Source of the DNA: Bacteroidota bacterium
Lineage (GTDB): Bacteria; Bacteroidota; Bacteroidia; Bacteroidales; JAGNHN01
Reading direction: 5' to 3'
Length of the DNA: 33,543 nt
NCBI GenBank assembly: GCA_022710185.1
Contig: JAKLHK010000034.1
Coordinates: 1-33,543 of the forward strand
Part shown: piece after piece, positions 25,604 to 33,399 of the stretch
Layout of the letters: each line of letters opens with the position of its first letter
Position numbering within the stretch: position 1 is the first letter of the stretch
Position numbers and translations under genes: made by a program
Notes under the pieces: generated by a model
Database searches by the model: none
What the model saw: only the letters and a program-made list of their open reading frames with translations
Told to the model about the DNA's origin: nothing

Positions 25604-26044
25604 ATGGAAAAGATGGACGGAAGCATGCGATGCGCGCGCCCCGAAGACCTGGACCGGGCAGCGGAGGCTATCCTTGGGCGTTATCCTGAGGCCCGCATCT
25701 TTGCCCTTCACGGACCTATGGGGGCGGGCAAGACTACCCTGGTCAAGGCCTTCTGCCGTGTCATGGGCGTGGACGATGCCGGGGCCAGCCCTACCTTCGC
25801 CCTGGTGAACGAATATGTGCGCCGCAGCGGCGGGCTGATCTATCACTTTGATTTCTATCGCATACGGGAGATAGCGGAGGTATTCGATATCGGCTATGAA
25901 GATTATTTCTTCAGCGGTCATCACTGCTTCCTGGAATGGCCCGAGCGCATCGCGGAACTTTTGCCCGCGCAATTCGTATACCTCAGCATACGTGAGCTGG
26001 AAGACGGGACCAGGGAATTGGGTTGGAAGGCCGTAGAGTCCTGA
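25604..26044 (+). CDS. tsaE: tRNA threonylcarbamoyladenosine synthesis ATPase TsaE
   Basis: TsaE is the ATPase that, with TsaB and TsaD, makes t6A at position 37 of ANN-decoding tRNAs. I start at the ATG at 25604 (146 residues); the frame is open to 25565 but the added residues are not family-like, and an ATG three codons downstream (25613) is also possible. Walker A 'HGPMGAGKTTL', the switch-like 'SPTFALVNEY', 'IYHFDFYRI' and 'FLEWPERI' are all TsaE hallmarks. It lies 44 bases after porX and 87 before the alanine dehydrogenase-like gene, an order I recall from other Bacteroidota. Confidence 0.94.
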   Translation: MEKMDGSMRCARPEDLDRAAEAILGRYPEARIFALHGPMGAGKTTLVKAFCRVMGVDDAGASPTFALVNEYVRRSGGLIYHFDFYRIREIAEVFDIGYEDYFFSGHHCFLEWPERIAELLPAQFVYLSIRELEDGTRELGWKAVES

Positions 26045-26131
26045 TTACCAATATCCTGGCTCTCCTTCTGTGATGACGTAGCCTCCGTCCATACCCTTTT
26101 AGGGTGGGGGAGGGATATCTCATTTGCACGC

Positions 26132-27352
26132 ATGATGAACGAAAACCAGCCAATGCATCCGATCGGGGCCACGCATTTCATGGCCCAGGAAGAGCGGCTT
26201 GAGATGGGCCGTGGAGCCCAGCGCCTGCTGATCGGGATACCCCGCGAAACCAGTTACAGCGAGAAGCGGGTCCCCATGGTGCCTGCCGCCGTTTCCCTGC
26301 TTTCCATCCACGGCCACGAAGTGGTCATCGAGAACGGGGCCGGCAAGGCTGCCGGCTTTTCCGACAATGAATATTCGGAGGCGGGCGCCCGGGTAGTGTA
26401 CAGCCGCGATGAGGTATACAAGGCCGGGATCATCCTGAAGGTTGCCCCTCCCACTCCGGTAGAGATCGGGCTGCTGCGGCCCCGGCAGGTGCTCATCTCC
26501 TCGCTCAACTGGTCCATCCTCGACAAGGAATACTTCCACAAGCTCAATGCGCGTAAGGTCACCGCCTTCGCCTTTGAATACCTGCGCGACACCTCCGGCT
26601 CGGCTCCCCTGGTGAGGGCCATGAGCGAGATCGCCGGCAATACCGCCATTTACATTGCCTGTCACTATCTCAGCGACCTCCAGGATGGGAGGGGCATCAT
26701 GTTTGGAGGCTTCTCGGGCATCACCCCTACCCAGGTGGTGATCCTGGGCGCCGGAACGGTGGGGGAATTTGCTGCCCGGGCGGCCCTGGGCATGGGGGCC
26801 CAGGTCAAGGTTTTCGACAACTCGATCTATAAGCTGCGCCGGCTGCAGAACAACCTCAATGTGCGCCTTTTTACTTCCATCATCGAGCCCCTGACCCTGG
26901 GCGAGGCCATCCGCCAGGCCGACGTGGTGATCGGCGCCATGTACAATGCCGAAGGCCGCCTTCCCTGCATGGTGAGCGAGGAGATGATACGCCAGATGCG
27001 CGAAGGCAGCGTGGTGATCGATGTCAGCATCGACCATGGCGGCTGCTTCGAGACCTCGGTGGTCACCTCCCATGAGCGCCCGGTGGTACGCAAGCACGGC
27101 ATCATCCATTATGGGGTGCCCAATATCCCATCCATGGTACCCAAAACCGCCTCCTACGCCCTCAGCAATTTCTTCGGCCCCCTCATGCTCCAGGTGGGCG
27201 AATCGGGTGGGGTGGAGGCCTTGCTGCGCAGCGATTACAATCTGCGGCAGGGCGTATACCTGTTCAACGGCAGCGCCACCAACCGCTGGATTTCTGAGCA
27301 TTACGACCTTCCCTTCTCCGATATCGGACTGCTGATGGCGGCATTGCGGTGA
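26132..27352 (+). CDS. ald: Alanine dehydrogenase family protein (divergent active site)
   Basis: The 406-residue protein has the alanine dehydrogenase/transhydrogenase N-terminal fold ('GIPRE' with R38, 'LKVAPPTP' with K103) and a Rossmann NAD site 'VVILGAGTVGEFAARAA' (202-218). 'VSIDHGGCFE' (298-307) holds D301, the catalytic Asp position, and 'SMVPKTASYALSN' is a family signature. It differs from characterised L-alanine dehydrogenases: there is a ~30-residue N-terminal extension, and the active-site His (H96 in the Mycobacterium enzyme, 'YLHLA') aligns by eye with N126 in 'SSLNWSI'. It may still act on alanine or may have shifted substrate; the gene symbol is therefore provisional. It follows tsaE by 87 bases, a gap containing a small ACCCT-TTT-AGGGT hairpin but no exact -7 element. 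Confidence 0.82.
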   Translation: MMNENQPMHPIGATHFMAQEERLEMGRGAQRLLIGIPRETSYSEKRVPMVPAAVSLLSIHGHEVVIENGAGKAAGFSDNEYSEAGARVVYSRDEVYKAGIILKVAPPTPVEIGLLRPRQVLISSLNWSILDKEYFHKLNARKVTAFAFEYLRDTSGSAPLVRAMSEIAGNTAIYIACHYLSDLQDGRGIMFGGFSGITPTQVVILGAGTVGEFAARAALGMGAQVKVFDNSIYKLRRLQNNLNVRLFTSIIEPLTLGEAIRQADVVIGAMYNAEGRLPCMVSEEMIRQMREGSVVIDVSIDHGGCFETSVVTSHERPVVRKHGIIHYGVPNIPSMVPKTASYALSNFFGPLMLQVGESGGVEALLRSDYNLRQGVYLFNGSATNRWISEHYDLPFSDIGLLMAALR

Positions 27353-27368
27353 TCCGGCACGGCCGCCA

Positions 27369-27384
27369 TACCCCGGAAGGGGTA
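27369..27384. terminator. Hairpin after the alanine dehydrogenase-like gene
   Basis: TACCCC and GGGGTA arms enclose a GGAA loop (a GNRA tetraloop) 16 bases after the stop at 27352. There is no T tract, so it may protect the 3' end rather than terminate by itself. Confidence 0.35.
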
Positions 27385-27394
27385 CCCTAAGAAT

Positions 27395-27462
27395 AGTGTG
27401 AAGTGTGAAGTGTGAGTATTCATCTCGCACCCGCACCCGAACTTGTACCCGCACTCCACCCT
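27395..27462. repeat. Three AGTGTGA heptamers followed by GCACCC-type hexamers
   Basis: Three exact AGTGTGA copies (27395-27415) are followed by GCACCC-like hexamers from 27427 to about 27462 (GCACCC twice, then degenerate units). The same hexamer word occurs in reverse complement at 33400-33411 near the right edge. Confidence 0.65.
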
Positions 27463-27505
27463 GAGACTTGCTCCATGCCTTCGGAAAGGGCCAGTCCCTG
27501 AAAGC

Positions 27506-27538
27506 AAGAACGCCGTCTACTGGAGAGCCGGCGTTCCT
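27506..27538 (-). terminator. Hairpin terminator for the CAP-domain lipoprotein gene
   Basis: A 10-bp stem (27506-27515 with 27529-27538, one wobble) encloses a 13-base loop and begins 24 bases past the stop codon at 27563. On the minus strand it is followed by a mildly T-rich GCTTTC. It could work in both directions between the convergent genes. Confidence 0.5.
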
Positions 27539-27562
27539 TGCGATATCGTGGACCTGGGGAGG

Positions 27563-28807
27563 CTACTCTACCCTGGCCTGGGGATTGGCGCGCTTGATGC
27601 GCTCGTATTCGGTTTCGAGCTTGGTGCCGGGCTGGGCGATGATCACATCATAGGTCACGGTGGCCTGGGGACCGGTGATACCGGCCACGGTCACGGTATA
27701 CTTCACGTCGCCGGGGCCCGAGGTATTGATTCCCGCGGGCTCCCAAACGATAGCCGGGTCGCCGGCCAGTCCGCCTCCGGTGTACTTGTCGATCACATTA
27801 CAGTTGATGGTATTGCCCTGGGCATCCTTCATGGTCACGGTGGCATTGGTGAAGGTGGCGCCGGGGATCATGAGCGACCAGCGCGGGAACACCAGCGGGG
27901 CGGGCACATAGCCCTTGGGCGGGTATGCTACGAAAGCCGGGGTTCCGGCCGGGGCGCTGCTCAGGTGGTCGAACACCCAGATGGCGTTGGTGTTGTCGGT
28001 GGAGCCTTCACCCATGGCATTGGCCTTGGTGAAGAGCAGCCAGCGGCGGTGCCCCACGCTCAGGTTGTTGGCACCGAAATCCTCGATATAGGCCGATACC
28101 GCGGCACTGGTGTGGAAGCCGATGGCGATGTTGGACTTGCCGGCTGCCTCGTCCCCGTCGGCATGGTAGCAAAGCCAGGTGGTGGGCGGATAGTGGCTGA
28201 TGGTGTTGTTGGCTTTGAACATCAGGGCGGCCATCTGGCACTTCGCGCTGTATTCGGTTTTCAGGGTGATATTGTCGGCCAGCCCGCAGAGGCGACGGAA
28301 ATAATTGATGCGCTGGATCACCTTGTCATAGGAGGCCTGTGAAATGGTGCCCTTGTTGCATCCCGTCACGCTTCCTGTCCATCCCGGGCTGGGGTTCTCT
28401 GAGCCCAGGTAGTTGTCATTGTAATCCTGCATGGCCTTGGCACGGGCGATCTCACTCTCGCTCATCACGTTCATCTGGGTGGAGCCCAGGTAGGTGCCGC
28501 TTGTGGCAGAGATGAAGGCGAAGCCCTTGGTCTTGCCAGTAGCCAGGCCCGTGGCCGTAATGGTGGCCACATTGGTGTTCGATGATTTCCAGGTCACCTC
28601 GGAGGTAACATCGCGGGAGGTCCCGTCCAGGAAGGTGGCCACGGCAGCGAACTGCTGCGTCTGTCCCGGGGCGAGGAAGACGTCCTCAGGGGTCACGGTG
28701 ATAAAGTCGACATTCTCGAGCACATCTTCGTCATCCTTGGAGCATCCGGTGTACAGCAGGCTGGCGGAGATCAGGCCGGCGAAGAGGAGGAAAAAGAGCT
28801 TTTTCAT
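27563..28807 (-). CDS. CAP-domain (SCP/PR1-like) lipoprotein with bacterial Ig-like domain
   Basis: The 414-residue protein begins with a lipoprotein signal: hydrophobic residues ~4-19 and lipobox 'LYTGC' with C21, followed by an acidic 'SKDDEDV' that in Bacteroidota often goes with surface display. Residues ~33-120 are a Big_2-type Ig fold ('VFLAPGQTQQFAAVATF', 'TWKSSNTNVATI'). A CAP-like domain follows at ~155-295: 'INYFRRLCGLADNI', 'AALMFKANNTISHYPP', 'KSNIAIG' and 'VGHRRWLLF' (the conserved His-Arg-Trp). The last ~115 residues form another beta-rich module. CAP proteins are secreted with varied, mostly unproved activities, so no reaction is assigned. A promoter motif with a perfect dyad lies upstream. 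Confidence 0.85.
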   Translation of the reverse strand: MKKLFFLLFAGLISASLLYTGCSKDDEDVLENVDFITVTPEDVFLAPGQTQQFAAVATFLDGTSRDVTSEVTWKSSNTNVATITATGLATGKTKGFAFISATSGTYLGSTQMNVMSESEIARAKAMQDYNDNYLGSENPSPGWTGSVTGCNKGTISQASYDKVIQRINYFRRLCGLADNITLKTEYSAKCQMAALMFKANNTISHYPPTTWLCYHADGDEAAGKSNIAIGFHTSAAVSAYIEDFGANNLSVGHRRWLLFTKANAMGEGSTDNTNAIWVFDHLSSAPAGTPAFVAYPPKGYVPAPLVFPRWSLMIPGATFTNATVTMKDAQGNTINCNVIDKYTGGGLAGDPAIVWEPAGINTSGPGDVKYTVTVAGITGPQATVTYDVIIAQPGTKLETEYERIKRANPQARVE

Positions 28808-28841
28808 TCGCTATGGTTTGGTTTTTGGGTTTTCGCACCGG

Positions 28842-28857
28842 TGTGAACCGGTTCACA
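28842..28857. promoter_or_regulatory. 16-bp perfect palindrome, LacI-family-like operator candidate
   Basis: TGTGAACCGGTTCACA is a perfect dyad with a central CG, the shape of LacI/GntR-family operators. It lies 35 bases upstream of the CAP lipoprotein ATG and overlaps by two bases the -7 element beside it. A second 8-bp palindrome, CACCGGTG, abuts it at 28836-28843. No regulator gene of that family is in the window. Confidence 0.5.
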
Positions 28858-28863
28858 AAGTTA
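28856..28863 (-). promoter_or_regulatory. Bacteroidota -7 element for the CAP lipoprotein
   Basis: The minus strand reads TAACTTTG, an exact TAnnTTTG match, 49 bases before the ATG at 28807. It overlaps the stop codon of the upstream proline dehydrogenase gene and abuts the palindrome, so a bound protein would cover the transcription start. No -33 TTG was seen. Confidence 0.42.
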
Positions 28864-30039
28864 CGATTTCTCTTTCCTCCTGCGGGCCCTTTCGGAGCGC
28901 AATAGGCGTAATTCCCTGGAGGTCTGTCCTGCAATGGACGTATTTTCCTCGGCCCGGCGGATCAGGTAGGGCATCACCGAGCGCACCGGACCATAAGGTA
29001 CGTACTTAGCCACGTTGAAGCCTTCGCTGGCCAGGTTGAAGCTGATGTGGTCGCTCATGCCGTAGAGTTGGGCGAACCATACCCTCGGGTCGTTGCGCTG
29101 CAAGCCTTTCTGTATAATCATTTCCGCCAGGTAGCGCGAACTTTTCTCGTTATGGGTGCCGTTGAAGATCACCATATTGTCGAGATGGTCCATGGAATAT
29201 TTCAGGGCGGCGTCGTAGTCGCGGTCGGTGCCGGGCTTGTCCGGCTGGATGGGGTCGGTATAGCCCATCTTCCAGGCACGGCGCCTTTCCTTTTCCATAT
29301 AGGCCCCACGGACAAACTTCACTCCGTAGTAGTAGCCCTTCTGCACGCTTTCCTTGTGGGCGCGCCGCAGATGGTCCAGGCGGTCGCGCCGGTACATCTG
29401 CAGGGTGTTGAACACGATGGCCCGCTCCCGGTTGTATTTCTCCATCATTTCCGTGACCACTTCATCAATGAAGGCCTGGTACCAGGAGTCTTCGGCATCG
29501 ATAAGCACGGGCACGCCCAGCTCGTGGCCGGTACGGCATAGGGTATCGATGCGCTCACGGAAGGCCTCGGCCTCCTTCTGTTCCCCGGGACTGAGTTTCA
29601 TTTTGGCGCTCACCTTCTCCAGCACGGCGGAGGTGGTGAAGGCCGTCGGCTTGAATACAGCAAAAGGGATGTTGGGATTACCCGAAGCATTGCGGATGCT
29701 CTGCAGGGTCTCTACCAGGGCGGCCTCGAAGTCTTCTTCATTCTCGGTGCCTTCCACACTGTAGTCCAGGATGGATCGCACCCCATAATGCTGCAGCATC
29801 TCAACCGTGGGGGTGCACTCGGCCAGGGTCTCACCCCCTACGAAATGCTGGTACACCGTAGGCCTGACCAGCCAGGCCACAGGGAGGTGCAGCCTGAGGG
29901 CCAGCTTGAGAAACAGGTTGGCCAGGCTTACCAGCAAGGGCGACGACAGCAGGGTGAACAGCAGCCATGCCCTGAAAAGGGCGCGGTTGTCCTTGTAGGC
30001 GAAGGCGATGGCCGTATTTTCGAACGAAATGCCGGGCAT
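28861..30039 (-). CDS. Proline dehydrogenase (monofunctional, FAD-dependent)
   Basis: The enzyme oxidises L-proline to pyrroline-5-carboxylate, passing electrons to FAD and then to the respiratory chain. I use the ATG at 30039 (392 residues) because the longer TTG start at 30063 falls inside the -7 promoter motif. The PRODH barrel is marked by 'IDAEDSWYQ', 'YGVKFVRGAYMEKER', 'FNGTHNEKSSRYLAE' and 'QLYGMSDHISFNLA', followed by 'VAKYVPYGPVRSVMPYLIRR' at the C-terminus with the conserved double Arg that binds the substrate carboxylate. No P5C dehydrogenase gene is nearby. It is separate from bifunctional PutA and has no DNA-binding domain. Confidence 0.93.
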   Translation of the reverse strand: MPGISFENTAIAFAYKDNRALFRAWLLFTLLSSPLLVSLANLFLKLALRLHLPVAWLVRPTVYQHFVGGETLAECTPTVEMLQHYGVRSILDYSVEGTENEEDFEAALVETLQSIRNASGNPNIPFAVFKPTAFTTSAVLEKVSAKMKLSPGEQKEAEAFRERIDTLCRTGHELGVPVLIDAEDSWYQAFIDEVVTEMMEKYNRERAIVFNTLQMYRRDRLDHLRRAHKESVQKGYYYGVKFVRGAYMEKERRRAWKMGYTDPIQPDKPGTDRDYDAALKYSMDHLDNMVIFNGTHNEKSSRYLAEMIIQKGLQRNDPRVWFAQLYGMSDHISFNLASEGFNVAKYVPYGPVRSVMPYLIRRAEENTSIAGQTSRELRLLRSERARRRKEKS

Positions 30040-30060
30040 GGGGACTAAGGGTTTTGCGCG

Positions 30061-30089
30061 CAAAATTAGTAAGTTAACGCAGACTGCAA
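30061..30089 (-). promoter_or_regulatory. Bacteroidota promoter (-33 TTG, -7 TAnnTTTG) for proline dehydrogenase
   Basis: On the minus strand TTG (30089-30087) is followed after 18 bases by TAATTTTG (30068-30061), the best full promoter match in the window. It would start transcription near 30054, leaving a leader of about 15 bases to the ATG at 30039. Confidence 0.58.
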
Positions 30090-30157
30090 TGCCGAATCGC
30101 TGATCCTCTGATCAAGGGTTTAGTGAAGGGGGGCAAAGGGTTCAGCAAGCCGGGGCC

Positions 30158-30886
30158 TCAGGCATCCCCCAGGCCGTTGGCCAGGATGTCAGCAAGATGT
30201 ATGGTCTTGATGTTGAGACCCTTTTTCTTGATATAGGCTTCCTGGTGCATGAGGCAGGAGGCATCCGTGGAGGTGATGTACTCCGCTCCGGTCTCCAGTG
30301 CGTTCAGCACTTTCTGCTCGGCCATGGCCACCGAAATGGGCTCATTCTTGACCGAAAAGGTACCCCCGAAGCCGCAGCACACGTCGGTGTCCCGCATTTC
30401 CACCAGTTCCAGCCCCCTCACCTGCCCGAGCAGCAGGCGGGGCTCGTCGTGCAACCCGCACTCCCTCAGGGCAGAGCAGCTGTCGTGGTAGGTGACCCGG
30501 TGGGGGAAACTGGCCCCCACATCCGTGATCCTTAATACATTGACAAGGAAATCGCTGAACTCGTAGATGTTCTTCTTCAGCTGGCGGTATTCGTTGTGCA
30601 GGGCACTGTTGTAGAAGAGCTCGTCGTAATGGTTGCGCACCATGCCCGTGCAGGAAGCGGACGGGCTGACCACATAACGGTCGTTGGGGAAATCGCGGAT
30701 GAACTTCTCGCCCATGGCCTTGGCCTCGTCCCAGTAGCCCGCGTTGTAAGCGATCTGACCGCAGCAGGTCTGGTTGGGGTTGTAGTTGACGCCTATGCCC
30801 AGCTTCTCCAGGATGCGTACCATGCTGAAACCGGTCTGGGGGTAGATCTGGTCGATGAAGCAGGGGATGAAGATGTCGACGATCAT
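30158..30886 (-). CDS. LutA/YkgE-type cysteine-rich (CCG) Fe-S protein
   Basis: The 242-residue protein contains two CCG domains: C9 with 'TCCGQ' (C41-C42) and C79 ('SASCTG'), then C137 ('HDSCSALRE'), 'VCCGFGGTFS' (C170-C171) and a final Cys near 209 ('DASCLMH'). These resemble LutA of the L-lactate oxidation system and the CCG subunits of heterodisulfide-reductase-like and glycolate oxidases. In Bacteroidota it is often found with LutB and LutC, but neither is in the window, so the partner must be elsewhere. It lies downstream of aroA on the same strand with its own promoter motif. Family call is secure; lactate as substrate is inference. Confidence 0.88.
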   Translation of the reverse strand: MIVDIFIPCFIDQIYPQTGFSMVRILEKLGIGVNYNPNQTCCGQIAYNAGYWDEAKAMGEKFIRDFPNDRYVVSPSASCTGMVRNHYDELFYNSALHNEYRQLKKNIYEFSDFLVNVLRITDVGASFPHRVTYHDSCSALRECGLHDEPRLLLGQVRGLELVEMRDTDVCCGFGGTFSVKNEPISVAMAEQKVLNALETGAEYITSTDASCLMHQEAYIKKKGLNIKTIHLADILANGLGDA

Positions 30887-30905
30887 TATGCAGGCTATGA
30901 ACCCA

Positions 30906-30913
30906 CAAAGGTA
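30906..30913 (-). promoter_or_regulatory. Bacteroidota -7 element for the LutA-like gene
   Basis: The minus strand reads TACCTTTG, an exact TAnnTTTG match, 20 bases before the ATG at 30886. The remaining gap to the aroA stop (30914-31016) has an imperfect GC-rich inverted repeat near 30920-30948 and nothing else I can assign. Confidence 0.42.
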
Positions 30914-31016
30914 GCAATCCCGGGGGAATCCATCCCGGATTGTTCCCGGCGCGTAATCAACACATTTGTATCAGGTGTTGATAACGATCCTGGACCGGCA
31001 AGGAGCGAGATCCCGT

Positions 31017-32252
31017 TCATTCAGTAAAGATCCGGAACCCCAGTCCCCTGAGCACCTCCCACCATTGCGGCCACGACTTCCCGGTGCAGGAGGGGTCCTT
31101 CAGGGTGATGGGGCTTGCCAGGGCCATAAGGCTGAAGGCCATGGCCAGGCGGTGGTCGTTCTGGGGATCGAGTGGCCCCGCCTGGGCTGGGAGGCCTTGT
31201 CCGGTGACTTCCAGCCAGTCCGGGCCGGCCTTGGAGGCGCAGCCGCATTGCTGCAGCAAGGCCTGCACGGCGGATATACGGTCGGATTCCTTGTCCCTGA
31301 GGTGGGCGATCCCCCGGAAATGCATGGCCTGGCCACGCAAGGCGGCGGTGACGGCCAGGGCCGGCAGCAGGTCGGGGGTACCGCCGAGGTCGGCGTCCAG
31401 GGGGTGGTTGGTGGGTATGCGGTGGTGCTCCAGGCGGATGCCTTCTGAAGTGCGGAGGGTCTTCACCCCCAGGGGCTCGAACAGCGCGGCCGTGAGGCGG
31501 TCGCCCTGGAGGGAGTCGGTGGACAATCCGGGCAGGTCCAGGCTGGAGCCGGGGCGGAGCGCGACCAGGGCATAGGGGAAGGCCGCGGCACTCCAGTCCG
31601 GGGAAATATTCAAACGCCCTGCCGGATAGGGTTGTGGGGCGATGCTGACTCTGGCCCCCTCCCTTTCGGCCCTCATGCCAAGCCGGCGCAGCATGTCCAG
31701 GCTGAGGTCGAGGTAGGGCAGGGACACCAGCCTGCCGGTGAGTTCCAGGCTGAGCCCGCCGGGCAGCCTTGGGGCGGCCAGCACCAGGGCGGAGGCGAAC
31801 TGGCTGCTGCCGCTGCCGTCGAGGGTGATGGCCCCTCCCCGGAGGGTCCCGCCCTGCAGACGGATGGGGAGGTGTCCCGGTATCCCGTCATAGCCCACGT
31901 CAACGCCCAGCTGGGCCAGGGCCTGCGCCAGGGGGGCCATGGGCCGCTCCCGAAGGCGGGGCGTGCCGTCCAGGATCCAGCGCCCGGGGGTGAGGGCAGC
32001 CAGCGGCAGGGCGAAGCGGGCCACCGCGCCCCCATCCCCGGCGTATAGCATTCCCCCGGTCTGTGAGGAAAGTATAAGCGTGATCTCCTGAAGAAAGGCG
32101 ACATCGGAAGAAGGGGAGAGGCCGGAAGGTATGACGGCCCCCCGGCTGAGGTAGTGCATGGCCAGGGCGCGGGTGCTCTCGCTCTTGGAGAGGGGGAGCT
32201 GCACGATTCCGCGGAAAGGGTGCTCCGGGGCGATGATCCTGATCCCTGCCAT
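31017..32252 (-). CDS. aroA: 3-phosphoshikimate 1-carboxyvinyltransferase (EPSP synthase)
   Basis: AroA joins shikimate-3-phosphate and phosphoenolpyruvate, the sixth step of the shikimate pathway. The 411-residue chain shows the substrate-binding 'LPLSKSESTRAL' (K23, S24, R28), the middle 'GSGSSQFASALVLAAP', the 'DWSAAAFPYAL' strand, 'DLLPALAVTAA' with the catalytic Asp, 'LRDKESDRI' and the C-terminal 'DHRLAMAF'. The first motif has 'SES' where many homologues have a 'S.SNR' form, a variant common in Bacteroidota as far as I recall. It follows aroB by 21 bases, so the two form a shikimate pair. Confidence 0.94.
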   Translation of the reverse strand: MAGIRIIAPEHPFRGIVQLPLSKSESTRALAMHYLSRGAVIPSGLSPSSDVAFLQEITLILSSQTGGMLYAGDGGAVARFALPLAALTPGRWILDGTPRLRERPMAPLAQALAQLGVDVGYDGIPGHLPIRLQGGTLRGGAITLDGSGSSQFASALVLAAPRLPGGLSLELTGRLVSLPYLDLSLDMLRRLGMRAEREGARVSIAPQPYPAGRLNISPDWSAAAFPYALVALRPGSSLDLPGLSTDSLQGDRLTAALFEPLGVKTLRTSEGIRLEHHRIPTNHPLDADLGGTPDLLPALAVTAALRGQAMHFRGIAHLRDKESDRISAVQALLQQCGCASKAGPDWLEVTGQGLPAQAGPLDPQNDHRLAMAFSLMALASPITLKDPSCTGKSWPQWWEVLRGLGFRIFTE

Positions 32253-32273
32253 GGGTGCAAGCGGGAGACTGAG

Positions 32274-33362
32274 CTAAGAACGGATCAGCCAGTGCAGGGC
32301 GTCCTGCACCTCGTGGGCTTCCACGGGCTGGTCGGTGGCGGCCTGACCGGGGGCCCGGAGGAGGGTGAAGCGCAGCTCACCCCCCACGTTTTTCTTGTCG
32401 TGCGTCATCACCTCGATCAGCCAGGAGATGTCTTCCTTGTCGATCATCGGCAGCCGGAACACCTTTTTAATCAATGTGTCCAGCGCGGAGGTGACCTTGG
32501 GGTCCAGGCCGGTATGGCGTTCCGACAGCCAGGCCTCGGCCAGCATGCCCAGGGCCACGGCTTCCCCATGTAGCAGCTGGGGGCCGCGCTCCATAGCCCA
32601 GGTCTCGAGGGCGTGGCCTACGGTATGGCCAAAGTTCAGCACCTTGCGCGGGCCGTTCTCGGTGGGGTCGGAGGAGGTGATGTGGTGCTTGATCTCCACG
32701 CTGCGTCGGATCACCCGCTCGCGGAAGGCGATGCCGTCCTCTTCCCGGCTCTCCAACAGGCCGTTGTGGTCCAGGCAGAGCTGCCAGAGGCGGGGATCGG
32801 CGATGAGGCCGTGCTTGACCACTTCGGAGAAGCCTGCCCAGAGGTGCCGGGAGCCGAGGGTATCCAGGAAATGGGTGTGGATGAGCGTCATCACGGGGAA
32901 GGCGAACACCCCCACCTGGTTCTTGAGGCGGTCGAGGTCCACGCCCGTCTTCCCCCCGCCCGAGGCATCCACCATGGCCATGAGGGAGGTGGGCACATGG
33001 ATGAAACGGATGCCGCGCTTGAAGGTGGCCGCCACGAAGCCGCCCAGGTCGGTCACCACGCCCCCACCCAGGTTGATGAGCAGGCTGCGGCGGTCGGCCC
33101 CGGCCTCGGCGAGCTCACGCCAGAGGCCCACACAGGAATAGATGTCCTTGTGCTCTTCCCCGCTGTGCATCTCCAGCACTGTGGCCTCTTCCATGAAGTC
33201 GCAGTCGGACAACAGGGGCAGGCATTCGCGCCGGGTGTTCTCGTCGGTGAGGACGAACACCCCGCTGATTTCGGGCGCCGCCTTCCAGATGTAATCGTCC
33301 AGCATGCCGCACAGGCCTTCGCCGGTGGTGAGCATGGGAATGGGGTGAGGATGTGATGTCAT
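32274..33362 (-). CDS. aroB: 3-dehydroquinate synthase
   Basis: AroB converts DAHP to 3-dehydroquinate using NAD and a divalent metal, the second shikimate step. I use the ATG at 33362 (362 residues); the frame continues to 33536, but that part only translates simple repeats into 'VSVSVR'-type sequence. An ATG at 33335 (353 residues) is an alternative that would suit the promoter motif at 33367 better. Motifs: 'GGGVVTDLGGFVAATFKRG', 'HVPTSLMAMVDASGGGKTGVD' split at the turn, 'GFSEVVKHGLI' and 'LNFGHTVGHALE' with metal-binding His residues. It leads the aroB-aroA unit. Confidence 0.94.
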   Translation of the reverse strand: MTSHPHPIPMLTTGEGLCGMLDDYIWKAAPEISGVFVLTDENTRRECLPLLSDCDFMEEATVLEMHSGEEHKDIYSCVGLWRELAEAGADRRSLLINLGGGVVTDLGGFVAATFKRGIRFIHVPTSLMAMVDASGGGKTGVDLDRLKNQVGVFAFPVMTLIHTHFLDTLGSRHLWAGFSEVVKHGLIADPRLWQLCLDHNGLLESREEDGIAFRERVIRRSVEIKHHITSSDPTENGPRKVLNFGHTVGHALETWAMERGPQLLHGEAVALGMLAEAWLSERHTGLDPKVTSALDTLIKKVFRLPMIDKEDISWLIEVMTHDKKNVGGELRFTLLRAPGQAATDQPVEAHEVQDALHWLIRS

Positions 33363-33366
33363 GAAG

Positions 33367-33374
33367 CAAAGGTA
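33367..33374 (-). promoter_or_regulatory. Bacteroidota -7 element for aroB
   Basis: The minus strand reads TACCTTTG, an exact TAnnTTTG match, only 5 bases before the ATG at 33362. Transcription from it would be almost leaderless for that ATG, or give a leader of about 25 bases for the ATG at 33335. Confidence 0.38.
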
Positions 33375-33399
33375 ATGACAAAGGTCAACGCTCAGAGGG

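Noticed and set aside
26092..26104. Terminator between tsaE and the alanine dehydrogenase-like gene
   Set aside because: The ACCCT-TTT-AGGGT hairpin has only 5 pairs and is followed by G-rich sequence, so it is too weak to list.
26120..27454. Long minus-strand open frame opposite the alanine dehydrogenase-like gene
   Set aside because: High GC leaves antisense frames open; its composition is His/Gly/Ala-rich and it shows no family motif. The same applies to 13132-14046, 20086-21141, 22584-23804 and 23955-25175.
30110..30160. Terminator after the LutA-like gene
   Set aside because: There is a GC-rich inverted sequence near the stop codon but no continuous stem and no T tract.
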